NCBI RefSeq assembly: GCF_009857475.1
Contig: NZ_WWCJ01000018.1
Span: 49,129 to 113,128 of the forward strand
Source of the DNA: Pseudoduganella guangdongensis
Lineage (GTDB): Bacteria; Pseudomonadota; Gammaproteobacteria; Burkholderiales; Burkholderiaceae_D
Direction of reading: 5' to 3'
DNA: 64,000 nt
Under the pieces are notes generated by a model. It was not told the DNA's origin, made no database searches, and saw only the letters and a list, made by a program, of their open reading frames with translations. Positions 32,835 through 41,315 of the stretch are shown one piece after another. Positions within the stretch are counted from its first letter, which is position 1. The number at the start of each line of letters is the position of its first letter. The position numbers and the translations under genes were made by a program.

Positions 32835-34544
32835 TTACATTTGGTTAGGAGCGGATACGCCGATCAGCGCCAGGCCGTTGCGCAGCACCTGGCGGGTGGC
32901 GACCATCAGCGCCACGCGGGCCAGCTTGGTGGCCTCGTCTTCCACCAGCACTTTTTCGGCGAAGTAGAAGGAGTGCAGGGCGGCTGCCAGGTCGCGCAGG
33001 TAGAAGGCTACCTGGTGCGGGCCGAGTTCGGCCTGGGCGCGCGCCAGCACTTCCGGGTACTGGGCCAGGGCGGCCAGCAGGGTCGCTTCGGTCGGCGCGG
33101 TCAGCGGCGACAGGTCGACATTGGCGACGGAGGCTTCGTCGCCGCCCCAGTTGGCCAGCATGCGGCAAATACGCGCGTGGGCGTATTGCACGTAGTAGAC
33201 CGGATTCTCGTCGGAGGTCTTGAGCGCCACGTCGACGTCGAACACGAACTCGGTGTCGGCTTTACGCGAGATCAGGAAGAAGCGCACGGCGTCGCGGCCC
33301 TTGGTGATGTCGCCGCCGCCCGACCATTCGATCAGGTCTCGCACGGTGACGTAGGAGCCGGCACGCTTGGAGATCTTCACCTCGGCGCCGTCCTTCATCA
33401 CGGTGACCATTTTATGCAGCACGTAGTCCGGGAAGCCTTGCGGGATGCCCAGGCCGACAGCTTGCAGGCCGGCGCGCACGCGGGCGATGGTGCCGTGGTG
33501 GTCGGAGCCCTGGATGTTAATCGCCTGGGTGAAGCCGCGCTGGAACTTGACGATGTGGTAGGCCACGTCCGGCACGAAGTAGGTGTAGCCGCCGTCGGTC
33601 TTGCGCATGACGCGGTCTTTGTCGTCGCCGTAGTCGGTGGTGCGCAGCCACAGGGCGCCGCCTTCTTCGTAGGTGTGGCCGTTGGCGACCAGCGCCTCCA
33701 CGGCTTTTTCCACCTTGCCGTCGGAGTACAGCGAGGACTCCAGGTAGTAGTTGTCGAACTTCACGCCGAACGCTTGCAGGTCGATGTCCTGTTCATTGCG
33801 CAGGTAGGTCACTGCGAAGGCGCGGATGTTGTCGATGTCTTCCACGTCGCCGGAGCCGGTGACCGGCTGGCCGTCGGAGGCGGACACGGTTTTCCTGGCC
33901 AGGAAGTCGGCGGCGATGTCGGCAATGTAGTCGCCGTTGTAGGCCGATTCAGGCCATTCCGCGTCGCCCGGCTTGAAGCCTTTGGCGCGGCACTGCACCG
34001 AGTTGGCCAGGGTCTGGATCTGCACGCCGGCGTCGTTGTAATAGAACTCGCGGGTGACTTTGGCGCCTTGCGCTTCGAACAGGGACGACAGGGCGTCGCC
34101 CAGGGCTGCCTGGCGGCCGTGGCCCACGTGCAGCGGGCCGGTCGGGTTGGCGGAGACGAATTCGATGATGACGTTCTTGCCGGCCAGTGCGTCGCTCTGG
34201 CCGAAGGCGGCGCCTTGCTGCAGCACGGACTTGACCACGGACTGCTTGGCAGCGTCGGTCACGCGCAGGTTGATGAAACCCGGGCCGGCGATTTCGGCGC
34301 CAGCCACCAGCTGTTTGCCGGCCGGGTTTTCCAGCAGGGCGGCGACGATTTTCTGCGCCAGTTCGCGCGGGTTCATCTTCAGCTGCTTGGCCAGCTGCAT
34401 GGCGATATTGCAGGCGACGTCGCCGTGGGAGGCATCGCGCGGACGCTCCAGCACCACGTTGGCTTTAACGTCGGAACCTTCCAGGATCGGGTTCAGGGCG
34501 GCCTGGAACAGGGAAATGATCTCTTGCTTTTGTTGGGCGAGCAT
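32835..34544 (-). CDS. argS: Arginine-tRNA ligase
   Basis: This 569-residue class I synthetase has an N-terminal tRNA-recognition domain and the HIGH-type motif HVGH at 139-142 (SANPTGPLHVGHGRQAALGD). The connective domain includes NIQGSDHHGTIARVR, and the anticodon-binding C-terminus ends ALIGVSAPNQM. It heads a seven-gene minus-strand operon. A sigma-70 type promoter is visible 60-85 bp upstream of the ATG. Confidence 0.96.
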   Translation of the reverse strand: MLAQQKQEIISLFQAALNPILEGSDVKANVVLERPRDASHGDVACNIAMQLAKQLKMNPRELAQKIVAALLENPAGKQLVAGAEIAGPGFINLRVTDAAKQSVVKSVLQQGAAFGQSDALAGKNVIIEFVSANPTGPLHVGHGRQAALGDALSSLFEAQGAKVTREFYYNDAGVQIQTLANSVQCRAKGFKPGDAEWPESAYNGDYIADIAADFLARKTVSASDGQPVTGSGDVEDIDNIRAFAVTYLRNEQDIDLQAFGVKFDNYYLESSLYSDGKVEKAVEALVANGHTYEEGGALWLRTTDYGDDKDRVMRKTDGGYTYFVPDVAYHIVKFQRGFTQAINIQGSDHHGTIARVRAGLQAVGLGIPQGFPDYVLHKMVTVMKDGAEVKISKRAGSYVTVRDLIEWSGGGDITKGRDAVRFFLISRKADTEFVFDVDVALKTSDENPVYYVQYAHARICRMLANWGGDEASVANVDLSPLTAPTEATLLAALAQYPEVLARAQAELGPHQVAFYLRDLAAALHSFYFAEKVLVEDEATKLARVALMVATRQVLRNGLALIGVSAPNQM

Positions 34545-34601
34545 GTGATTGACTGGGCGGCGCTTGGCCTGCCTCTATATAAACGTGTCTGAAAGAGGGA
34601 C

Positions 34602-34629
34602 ATTATACTTGTTTGCAAGAACGGGTAAA
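34602..34629 (-). promoter_or_regulatory. Probable sigma-70 promoter of argS operon
   Basis: On the minus strand TTTACC (34624-34629) and a perfect TATAAT (34602-34607) are separated by 16 bp. They lie about 58 bp upstream of the argS start codon. The -35 box matches TTGACA weakly; the -10 box is consensus. Confidence 0.6.
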
Positions 34630-34999
34630 TCTGCCTCCGTCCCGCCCTTCATAATGTGAAAAGCGTATGATTTCCATGGTCGGTTGATGTAGCGCAGGAT
34701 GTGCGGCAGGAGCGTGACCTCGCCCGAACTGGGCCGAAGTCTTCCTGACTAAATCCGTCATCTTCCAGCCCCTCCCTTGCATGAAATGAAAGCCTATTCA
34801 CGCCGCATACATTGCGTGCGATTGACCGTATGCAGGCCGAGCGTGATGCTTTTCCTTCTATCCGGCAGGCGCCTGTGCTGGTTTTTCCAGCTTAGGTAGG
34901 CCCTGTCCCGGGTTACAATCGAGGTTTTCACAGATTTACCGCGATTAGGTGGCCTCCCCGGCTGCCCCGCCGGCTGGCGGGCGCGATGACAGGATTGCA
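34630..34999. other. Long non-coding stretch between argS and rsmB
   Basis: With the argS leader this makes 455 bp without a supported gene, the longest such stretch in the window. Base composition is more balanced than in the neighbouring genes. Short open frames here lack ribosome-binding sites and family resemblance. A TACAAT box (near 34914-34919) may belong to the rsmB promoter. I see no tRNA, riboswitch or terminator that I can defend. Confidence 0.5.
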
Positions 35000-37174
35000 A
35001 TGACTAAGAAAGAGCGCCCAACTTTATCCCTCAAGCCTCAGGCTAAACCGGCTGCGCCGGCGGCCAAGGGACCTCGCGCGCAGGGGGAGGGCGCTAAACG
35101 CGGCGCCGGACCAGGTACCGGCGGCCCACGCGCCGCCGGTCCGCGTCCAGCTGGCCAGTCGCGCAGCGACTCCGCGCCACGCACCGGTGGCCCGCGCCCA
35201 AGTGGCGACGGCCAGCGCGGTTTCGGCCCACGCGGCGGCGGCGAAGGTCGTGGTCCACGCGACGAAGGTCGCGGCGAAGGCGGCCAGCGTGGCTTCGGCC
35301 CACGCGGCAGTGGCGAAAGCCGTGGCCCACGTGAGGAAGGTCGCGGCGAAGGCGGCCAACGCGGCTTCGGCCCACGCGGCGGTGGCGAAGGTCGTGGTCC
35401 ACGTGAGGAAGGTCGCGGCGAAGGCGGCCAGCGCGGTTTCGGCCCACGCGGCGGCGGCGAAGGTCGTGGTCCACGTGACGAAGGTCGCGGCGAAGGCGGT
35501 CCACGCGGCTTCGGTCCACGCGGCGGCAGCGGCGAAGTTCGTGGTCCACGTGACGAAGGTCGCGGCGAAGGTGGCCAGCGCGACTTCGCCCCACGCAGCG
35601 GCGGCGAAAGCCGTGGGCCGCGTGAGGAAGGCCGTGGCGAAGGCGCACAGCGTCGCTTTGGCCGTGACGGCGGCGATTTCCGCAACGATTCGCGCTCTGA
35701 CAGCGGGCAACGCGGCTTCGGCCGTGGCGAAGGTGCGGGTTCTGGCTCGCCATGGGGCGCACGCAAGCCGGCGGCCGGCGGGGCAGGCGCGCAGCAAGCA
35801 CCGCGCGCCCCAAGCAAGCCCGCCATGCGCGAAAGCCACCACCGCGACCTGAAACCCCGCGTCCAGACCGACTTCAAATCCGAACTGAAACAGGAATCCC
35901 TGGCATTCGCCATGCTGGGCGCCGCCAGCGCCACCGTGCAAGTCCAGCAAGGCATGGCCCTGCCGCAAGCCCTGGCTGGCATTTTTGCCAACAGCAATGC
36001 CACCCCGCAAGCGCGTGGCGCGATCCAGGACATCGCCTACCGCGCCATGCGCCAGCTGGCCTTGAGCGAACTGCTGATCAGCTACATGGCCGAGAAAGCC
36101 CCGGACCCGATGGTCGCCGCGCTGCTATCCGTCGCGCTGCCGCTGATCGTCCCGGTCGATGGCAGCCCGGCGCCGTATGAAGCCTTCACCGTGGTCGACC
36201 AGGCCGTAACAGCCGCTGGCTCCCACCCGGATATCGCGCGCGCGAAAAACATGGTGAACGCCCTGCTGCGCCGCTTCCTGCGCGAGAAAGACGTGCTGAT
36301 GGAGGAGGCGCTGGAAAATCCGGAAGCCAAATACAACTACCCGCAATGGTGGATCGACGCCGTCATCACCGCCTACCCGAAACAATGGCAGCAAGTGCTG
36401 GAAGCCGGCAACAAGGCCCCGCCGCTGACCCTGCGCGTGAACGCGCGCCGCACCAGCGTGCAGGACTACCTGGCGCGCCTGGCGGAAGAAGGCATGGAAG
36501 CGCAGCAAATCGGCCCATCCGCCATCCGCCTGGCCAAGCCGGTGCCGGTGCTGCAGATCCCCGGCTTCGCCGAAGGCGACGTCTCGGTGCAGGACGCGGG
36601 CGCCCAACTGGCGGCCCCGCTGCTGGATGTGCAGCCGGGCATGCGCGTACTGGACGCCTGCGCCGCCCCCGGCGGCAAGACCTGCCACATCCTGGAGCTG
36701 GCCGACGTCAGCCTGACCGCCCTGGACGCCGATCCAAAACGCCTGCAGCGGGTGCAGGAGAACCTGGACCGCCTGCAGCTGCAAGCCACCCTGCAACCGG
36801 CCGAAGCCCAGAGCGACGCCTGGTGGGATGGCCAGCAGTTCGACCGCATCCTGGCCGACGTGCCCTGCACCGCCTCCGGCATCGTGCGCCGCCACCCGGA
36901 TATCCGCTGGCTGCGCCGCAAGAGCGACACCCGTCAACTTGCAACACTTTCGGCGGAAATTCTCGACAACCTTTGGAAAATGCTCGCCCCCAATGGTAAA
37001 TTGCTGTTCGTGACATGTTCGTTGTGGCCGCAGGAGTCCGAGGCGCAGGCGGCCGCTTTCGCGGTGCGCAACCGCGCCACCCGCCTCGATGCGCCCGGCC
37101 AATTGCTGCCATTGGGCAGCTCCGAGCAGGATCACGATGGATTGTTCTACGCATTGTTCCGGAAAGATGCGTAA
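35000..37174 (+). CDS. rsmB: 16S rRNA m5C967 methyltransferase RsmB with Gly/Arg-rich repeat extension
   Basis: The product has 724 residues, where family members usually have about 430-450. The C-terminal two thirds is ordinary RsmB: a NusB-like domain from about residue 298 and the AdoMet motif RVLDACAAPGGKTCHIL. The two catalytic cysteines are Cys623 (DVPCTASG) and Cys673 (VTCSLWPQ). The first 290 or so residues are low complexity; residues 74-218 are six near-identical 24-25-residue units of the type GFGPRGGGEGRGPRDEGRGE. AGGA lies six bases before the ATG; an in-frame GTG at 34949 is less likely. RGG-like repeats often bind RNA; that role here is inferred. Confidence 0.93.
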   Translation: MTKKERPTLSLKPQAKPAAPAAKGPRAQGEGAKRGAGPGTGGPRAAGPRPAGQSRSDSAPRTGGPRPSGDGQRGFGPRGGGEGRGPRDEGRGEGGQRGFGPRGSGESRGPREEGRGEGGQRGFGPRGGGEGRGPREEGRGEGGQRGFGPRGGGEGRGPRDEGRGEGGPRGFGPRGGSGEVRGPRDEGRGEGGQRDFAPRSGGESRGPREEGRGEGAQRRFGRDGGDFRNDSRSDSGQRGFGRGEGAGSGSPWGARKPAAGGAGAQQAPRAPSKPAMRESHHRDLKPRVQTDFKSELKQESLAFAMLGAASATVQVQQGMALPQALAGIFANSNATPQARGAIQDIAYRAMRQLALSELLISYMAEKAPDPMVAALLSVALPLIVPVDGSPAPYEAFTVVDQAVTAAGSHPDIARAKNMVNALLRRFLREKDVLMEEALENPEAKYNYPQWWIDAVITAYPKQWQQVLEAGNKAPPLTLRVNARRTSVQDYLARLAEEGMEAQQIGPSAIRLAKPVPVLQIPGFAEGDVSVQDAGAQLAAPLLDVQPGMRVLDACAAPGGKTCHILELADVSLTALDADPKRLQRVQENLDRLQLQATLQPAEAQSDAWWDGQQFDRILADVPCTASGIVRRHPDIRWLRRKSDTRQLATLSAEILDNLWKMLAPNGKLLFVTCSLWPQESEAQAAAFAVRNRATRLDAPGQLLPLGSSEQDHDGLFYALFRKDA
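35219..35653 (+). repeat. Tandem 72-bp repeat array inside rsmB
   Basis: There are six direct repeats: five units of 72 bp and one of 75 bp, in frame with rsmB. Each encodes a 24-residue unit that starts GFGPR (once DFAPR) and closes with EGRGEGGQR or a variant. A seventh, strongly decayed unit follows from 35654. Unit-to-unit differences are mostly single codons (Asp/Glu, Gly/Ser), as expected from recent duplication. Such arrays change copy number by slippage or recombination. Confidence 0.9.
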
Positions 37175-37772
37175 CCCTTTGACGAGCACCAGGCAAGTGA
37201 TCCAAAGATTTTTTCGACTCCTTTGCTGGCAGTTGCTGTTAACGCTTGCGTGTGCGTTGCCGCACGCCGCCCGCGCCGCCGATGAAACGGTGGAGATCAC
37301 GCGCGCTTATATCGAAGCGGCGGAAGAGGGCTATCGCCTGTCCGCCGCCTACGCGTTCGACCTGAGCCACGGGCTGGAAGACGCCGTGCAAGCCGGCGTT
37401 TCGCTGCACTTCACCACCGAAATCAGCTTCACCCGCCCGCGCTGGTACTGGTTCGACGAAAAAGCCGTCACCGCCAAACGCACCCACAAGCTGTGGTATG
37501 ACGTGCTGACGCGCCAGTACCATGTCAAGATCATCGGCTCCGTGGCGCAGCCTTTCGCCACCCTGGACGAAGCCCTGTTTTTCATCCGCCGCCCGACCCG
37601 CTGGGTGGTGGCGCCGCGCGGCGCCCTGAAAGTGGGCGAAACGTATAACGTTACCCTGCGCATGGGCATGGACAAGGACTACCTGCCCAAGCCGATTCAG
37701 GTGAACGCCTTCAACAACAGCGAGTGGCGCCTGTCGTCCAGCAAAAAAACCTTCCAGTACAGGGCTGAGTAA
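37167..37772 (+). CDS. DUF4390 domain protein, exported
   Basis: This 201-residue protein has an N-terminal signal sequence (FFRLLCWQLLLTLACALPHA, cleaved about AARAAD). The DUF4390 body includes ITRAYIEAAEEGYRLSAAYA, FTTEISFTRPRWYWFDEK and a C-terminal strand EWRLSSSKKTFQYRAE. The ATG at 37167 lies inside the end of rsmB, with GGAAAG directly before it; a GTG at 37197 is an alternative. The gene is normally found between rsmB and an NtrY-type kinase, as here, and its stop abuts the kinase start. A periplasmic partner role for the kinase is a guess. Confidence 0.88.
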   Translation: MRNPLTSTRQVIQRFFRLLCWQLLLTLACALPHAARAADETVEITRAYIEAAEEGYRLSAAYAFDLSHGLEDAVQAGVSLHFTTEISFTRPRWYWFDEKAVTAKRTHKLWYDVLTRQYHVKIIGSVAQPFATLDEALFFIRRPTRWVVAPRGALKVGETYNVTLRMGMDKDYLPKPIQVNAFNNSEWRLSSSKKTFQYRAE

Positions 37773-40058
37773 GTGAAGTCTGCCCTCAGGTATTTGTTTG
37801 TCGTCGCCGGCGCGATCTGCAGCATATTGCTGTTCCTGTTGGCTTCCGCTTCCGACAATTCCGGCTTTTTCGACCGCTATTACGGCTGGCTGCTCGGCCT
37901 GAACGCATCCGTCGCGGTGGCGCTGGTGCTGCTGGTCGGCGTGTCGCTGTTCCGCCTCTATTCGCGCTACAAGAGCGGCAAGTTCGGCTCCAAGCTGATG
38001 ACGCGGCTGGTGGTGCTGTTCGCCGCCATCGGCGTCCTGCCCGGGCTGGTGATCTTCCTGGTGTCGGTGCAGTTCGTCTCGCACTCGATCGATTCCTGGT
38101 TCAACGTGCGGGTGGAGGAGGCGCTGGACGCCGGCCTGGACCTGGGCCGCTCGGCGCTGGACGATTCGCTGGCCGAACTGGAAGCCCAGGCGCGCGGCAC
38201 CGTGCGCCAGCTGGCTGAGGACCCCTTCTACGCCGCCCCGGCCACCCTGGCGCGCTTCGTGCGCCGCCATCCCGGCACCCAGAGCGCCATCATCGTCGAC
38301 GCGGACGGCGGCCTGATCGTGTCGGCCATGGGCGAGCGGCGCGTCAACCTGTCGGCCGACCTGCCCAGCGCTGCCATGCTGAACAAGGCCAAGGACGAAC
38401 CGTCTTACGCCGCCTACGAGGGCGGCGGCGAGCTGCGCGACGACCGTGTCGGCGCGCCGCAGCCGGCGCCGCTGGACGCCAACAGCGTGCTGCGCCTGCG
38501 CGTGCTGATGGCCATTCCCGACGGCGTGCAGCCGTCCGGCGCCCACCTGGCGCCGCGTTACCTGCAGATCATCCAGGCCGTGCCGCAGCGCCTGGCCAGC
38601 AACGGTGAAATGCTGCGCACCGCCTTCTCCGAGTACAAGGAGCGCTACGTGGCGCGCGACGGCCTGCGCAAGATGTACACCGAGACGCTGACCCTGACCC
38701 TGCTGCTGGCGGTGTTCGGCGCCATTGCCGCCGCCTTCCTGATCGCGAACGACCTGGCCCAGCCCCTGCTGCTGCTGGCCGAAGGCACGCGCGCGGTGGC
38801 CGAGGGCGACCTGTCGCCGCGCCCGATCGTGGCCAGCTCGGACGAACTGGGCACCTTGACCCAGTCCTTCAACACCATGACGCGCCAGCTGTCGGAAGCG
38901 CGCAGCGCGGTCGAACGCAACCGGATCGCGCTGCAGAACGCCAAGGCCCACCTGGAGTCGGTGCTGGCGAATATGTCGGCGGGGGTGATGGTGCTCGATT
39001 CCGAATTCCGCCTGGTCACCTGCAACGACTCGGTCGAGCGCATCCTGCAGCACGCCGGCGTGACCCTGATCGGGCAGCCGCTGGCGCAGGTGGAGGGCAT
39101 GCAGGAATTCGCCACCGCCATCATCAACGCCTTCTCGGCGCAGAGCGCGCAGACCGCCGCCGGCCGCAACGTGGCGCGCCTGCACTGGCAGCGCCAGATC
39201 GAGATTCCGCGCCCGCCCGGCAGCGCCGAGGACCATGAACTGATCCTGCTGACGCGCGGCTCGCGCCTGCCGCTGGAGACTGGTGCCGGCTATATCGTCG
39301 TGTTCGACGATATCACCGACGTGATCTCGGCCCAGCGCTCGATCGCCTGGGGCGAGGTGGCGCGCCGCCTGGCGCACGAAATCAAGAACCCGCTGACGCC
39401 TATCCAGCTGTCGGCCGAACGCCTGCAAATGAAGCTTGAATCCAAGCTTGCCGGCCCCGATGTGGAATTGCTCAACAAAGCCTCCACCACCATCGTCAAC
39501 CAGGTCGCCGCCATGAAACGCATGGTCGACGACTTCCGCGATTACGCCCGCACCCCGCCTGCCGTGCTGCAGCCGCTGGACCTGAACTCGCTGGTCGAGG
39601 AGATCCTGCACCTGTACATCGCCGGGGAGGGCAGCGACACCATCCACGCCAACCTGGCGCCAGCCCTGCCCATGGTCATGGGCGACGAGACACAATTGCG
39701 CCAGGTAATCCACAACCTGCTGCAAAATGCGCAGGACGCGCTGCAGGAGCACCCTCCTGAAGACGCCGAGCCGCGCATCGACGTGGTCACGGAGGGCATC
39801 ATTTACCAGAGTGCGGACGGCGGCACGCGTATTGCAGTGCGCCTCTCAATCTCGGACAATGGCCCCGGATTCGCGCCGAAAATCCTGGCCAACGCCTTCG
39901 AACCGTACGTGACGTCGAAGGCCAAGGGCACCGGTTTGGGCCTGGCGATGGTGAAAAAGATTATCGAGGAACACGGGGGCCGGATCGATATCCAGAACCG
40001 TGACGATAGAAGTGGTGCGTCGGTGCTGATTTTGCTGTTAAAGTTGGCGCCGGTGTAG
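37773..40058 (+). CDS. NtrY-like sensor histidine kinase
   Basis: This 761-residue membrane kinase starts at a GTG directly after the DUF4390 stop. Two N-terminal membrane helices, a third (LVVLFAAIGVLPGLVIFLVS), a periplasmic sensor region and a fourth helix near residue 305-325 precede HAMP (about 325-375) and PAS (about 390-500). The H-box RLAHEIKNPLTPIQLSAERL has phospho-acceptor His535. The N and G boxes are VIHNLLQNAQDAL and SDNGPGFAP. It belongs to the NtrY family, linked to nitrogen and redox/envelope sensing. Its signal here is unknown. Confidence 0.92.
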   Translation: MKSALRYLFVVAGAICSILLFLLASASDNSGFFDRYYGWLLGLNASVAVALVLLVGVSLFRLYSRYKSGKFGSKLMTRLVVLFAAIGVLPGLVIFLVSVQFVSHSIDSWFNVRVEEALDAGLDLGRSALDDSLAELEAQARGTVRQLAEDPFYAAPATLARFVRRHPGTQSAIIVDADGGLIVSAMGERRVNLSADLPSAAMLNKAKDEPSYAAYEGGGELRDDRVGAPQPAPLDANSVLRLRVLMAIPDGVQPSGAHLAPRYLQIIQAVPQRLASNGEMLRTAFSEYKERYVARDGLRKMYTETLTLTLLLAVFGAIAAAFLIANDLAQPLLLLAEGTRAVAEGDLSPRPIVASSDELGTLTQSFNTMTRQLSEARSAVERNRIALQNAKAHLESVLANMSAGVMVLDSEFRLVTCNDSVERILQHAGVTLIGQPLAQVEGMQEFATAIINAFSAQSAQTAAGRNVARLHWQRQIEIPRPPGSAEDHELILLTRGSRLPLETGAGYIVVFDDITDVISAQRSIAWGEVARRLAHEIKNPLTPIQLSAERLQMKLESKLAGPDVELLNKASTTIVNQVAAMKRMVDDFRDYARTPPAVLQPLDLNSLVEEILHLYIAGEGSDTIHANLAPALPMVMGDETQLRQVIHNLLQNAQDALQEHPPEDAEPRIDVVTEGIIYQSADGGTRIAVRLSISDNGPGFAPKILANAFEPYVTSKAKGTGLGLAMVKKIIEEHGGRIDIQNRDDRSGASVLILLLKLAPV

Positions 40059-40090
40059 TTGGCATAATATTGTTGGACTCATAAAATCAT

Positions 40091-40103
40091 TGTCGCGCCG
40101 ACA
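40091..40103. promoter_or_regulatory. Palindrome in the promoter region of the NtrX-like gene
   Basis: TGTCGCGCCGACA is a perfect inverted repeat (TGTCG-CGC-CGACA) located directly before TATAGAAT, a plausible -10 region, and 56 bp before the response-regulator start. The position suits an operator, perhaps autoregulatory. It does not match the CAA-N-TTG type sites reported for alphaproteobacterial NtrX, so the binding protein is unknown. Confidence 0.35.
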
Positions 40104-40158
40104 GGTATAGAATGCCTGCGTAGAAAGCGACAAATAAGAGGGAAGGGGCAAGGGATAC

Positions 40159-40875
40159 ATGGCAAACATTCTCGTAGTTGATGATGAAATGGGCATTCGG
40201 GAGTTGCTCTCGGAAATCCTGGGCGACGAAGGCCACGCGGTGACGCTGGCTGAAAACGCCCAGCAGGCACGCCTGGCGCGTGCCGCCGGGGCGCCCGATC
40301 TGGTCCTGCTGGATATCTGGATGCCGGATACGGACGGCGTGACGCTGCTGAAGGAATGGCAGCGCGACGGCCTGCTGACCATGCCGGTGATTATGATGTC
40401 CGGTCACGCGACCATTGATACCGCAGTGGAAGCGACGCGCATCGGCGCAATGAATTTCCTGGAAAAGCCGATCGCCATGCAAAAGCTGCTGAAAGCGGTG
40501 CAGGCGGGCCTGAGCCGCGCCCAGGAAGCGGTGCGGGCGCCGGTGCTGGCGTCCCGTCCGGTGATGCCGGCGCCGGTCGAGGAAAGCAGCGCCTTCGGCC
40601 AGGTGCAGGTGGCGCAGCAGCCGGTCACCCATAACCTGGGCATGGCGCGCGCGCTCAACGGCGACAATCCGATCTTCAACCTGTCGTTCGACCTGCCGCT
40701 GCGCGAAGCACGCGACGCGTTCGAGCGCATGTACTTCGAACACCACCTGGGCCGCGAAGGCGGCAGCATGACCCGCGTGGCCGAGAAGACCGGGCTGGAA
40801 CGCACCCACTTGTACCGCAAGCTCAAGCAGCTGGGTGTGGAGCCTGGCAAGCTGTCCAAGAAAAACCAGGCTTGA
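40159..40875 (+). CDS. NtrX-like response regulator lacking the AAA+ domain
   Basis: The product has 238 residues. The receiver domain has Asp8/Asp9 and phospho-acceptor Asp52 (DLVLLDIWMPDTDG) plus MSGHATIDTAVEATRIGAMN and the Lys of FLEKP. A Pro/Ala linker (about 125-165) leads to a Fis-type helix-turn-helix (RVAEKTGLERTHLYRKLKQLG). Classical NtrX/NtrC carries a sigma-54 AAA+ ATPase between these domains; it is absent, so this protein cannot activate RpoN promoters in the usual way. The kinase gene lies 100 bp upstream. GGGAAGGGGCAAGG precedes the ATG. Confidence 0.92.
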   Translation: MANILVVDDEMGIRELLSEILGDEGHAVTLAENAQQARLARAAGAPDLVLLDIWMPDTDGVTLLKEWQRDGLLTMPVIMMSGHATIDTAVEATRIGAMNFLEKPIAMQKLLKAVQAGLSRAQEAVRAPVLASRPVMPAPVEESSAFGQVQVAQQPVTHNLGMARALNGDNPIFNLSFDLPLREARDAFERMYFEHHLGREGGSMTRVAEKTGLERTHLYRKLKQLGVEPGKLSKKNQA

Positions 40876-41240
40876 CCGCCACCACCCTGGTCATCGGCCC
40901 GACGGCCGCAGCGCGTGAGCACGCGATTGCGGCCGTTTTGTCGCCTGGACGGCCCACCGCCATCATTCTGGAAGGTTTGGCCGACGGAAATTCCCCATTG
41001 GTATATGATGAAAGTGACCCGGCGGCATGGCAGCCGCAGGTGCACCGTATTGCCCCCGGCTGCCTATGCTGCGCCGGTAATCTGGTGTTGCGTGTTACAT
41101 TGAATCGTCTCTTGCGCCGTCCCCCGGCGCAGCTCTTTATCAGCCTGGCGGACGCCACCCACGTCGACCGCCTGCGCGCCATGCTGGCCGAGGCTCCATA
41201 CGACGCCCTGCTGCGCCTGGAGCCGGTACTAACCGCGTAA
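40872..41240 (+). CDS. Small CobW/GTPase-like protein with degenerate P-loop
   Basis: This frame of 122 residues begins at a TTG that overlaps the response-regulator stop (TTGA). The start TTLVIGPTAAAREHAIAAVL looks like a CobW P-loop strand without the GKT. VHRIAPGCLCCAGNLVLRVTLNRLL carries the GCxCC metal motif of the CobW/ZNG1 family, and PAQLFISLADATHVDRLRAML resembles the following CobW helix. The remaining GTPase motifs and the C-terminal domain are missing. It is either a shortened paralogue or a decaying one. Codon usage resembles that of its neighbours. Confidence 0.6.
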   Translation: MTATTLVIGPTAAAREHAIAAVLSPGRPTAIILEGLADGNSPLVYDESDPAAWQPQVHRIAPGCLCCAGNLVLRVTLNRLLRRPPAQLFISLADATHVDRLRAMLAEAPYDALLRLEPVLTA

Positions 41241-41315
41241 CCTGGCCGCTTGAATTTGGCGACCACAGCCCCATCTCGGTTTGGTAACTGGTAACGGAAC
41301 TGTGAAGGAAGCCAT

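Noticed and set aside
34794..35000. A 68-codon frame in the argS-rsmB gap
   Set aside because: No ribosome-binding site or family resemblance; it overlaps the probable rsmB promoter and leader.
35024..36033. Two long overlapping open frames antisense to the rsmB repeat array
   Set aside because: They are mirror images of the 72-bp tandem repeats (a period divisible by three keeps all frames open) and lack ribosome-binding sites and recognisable domains.
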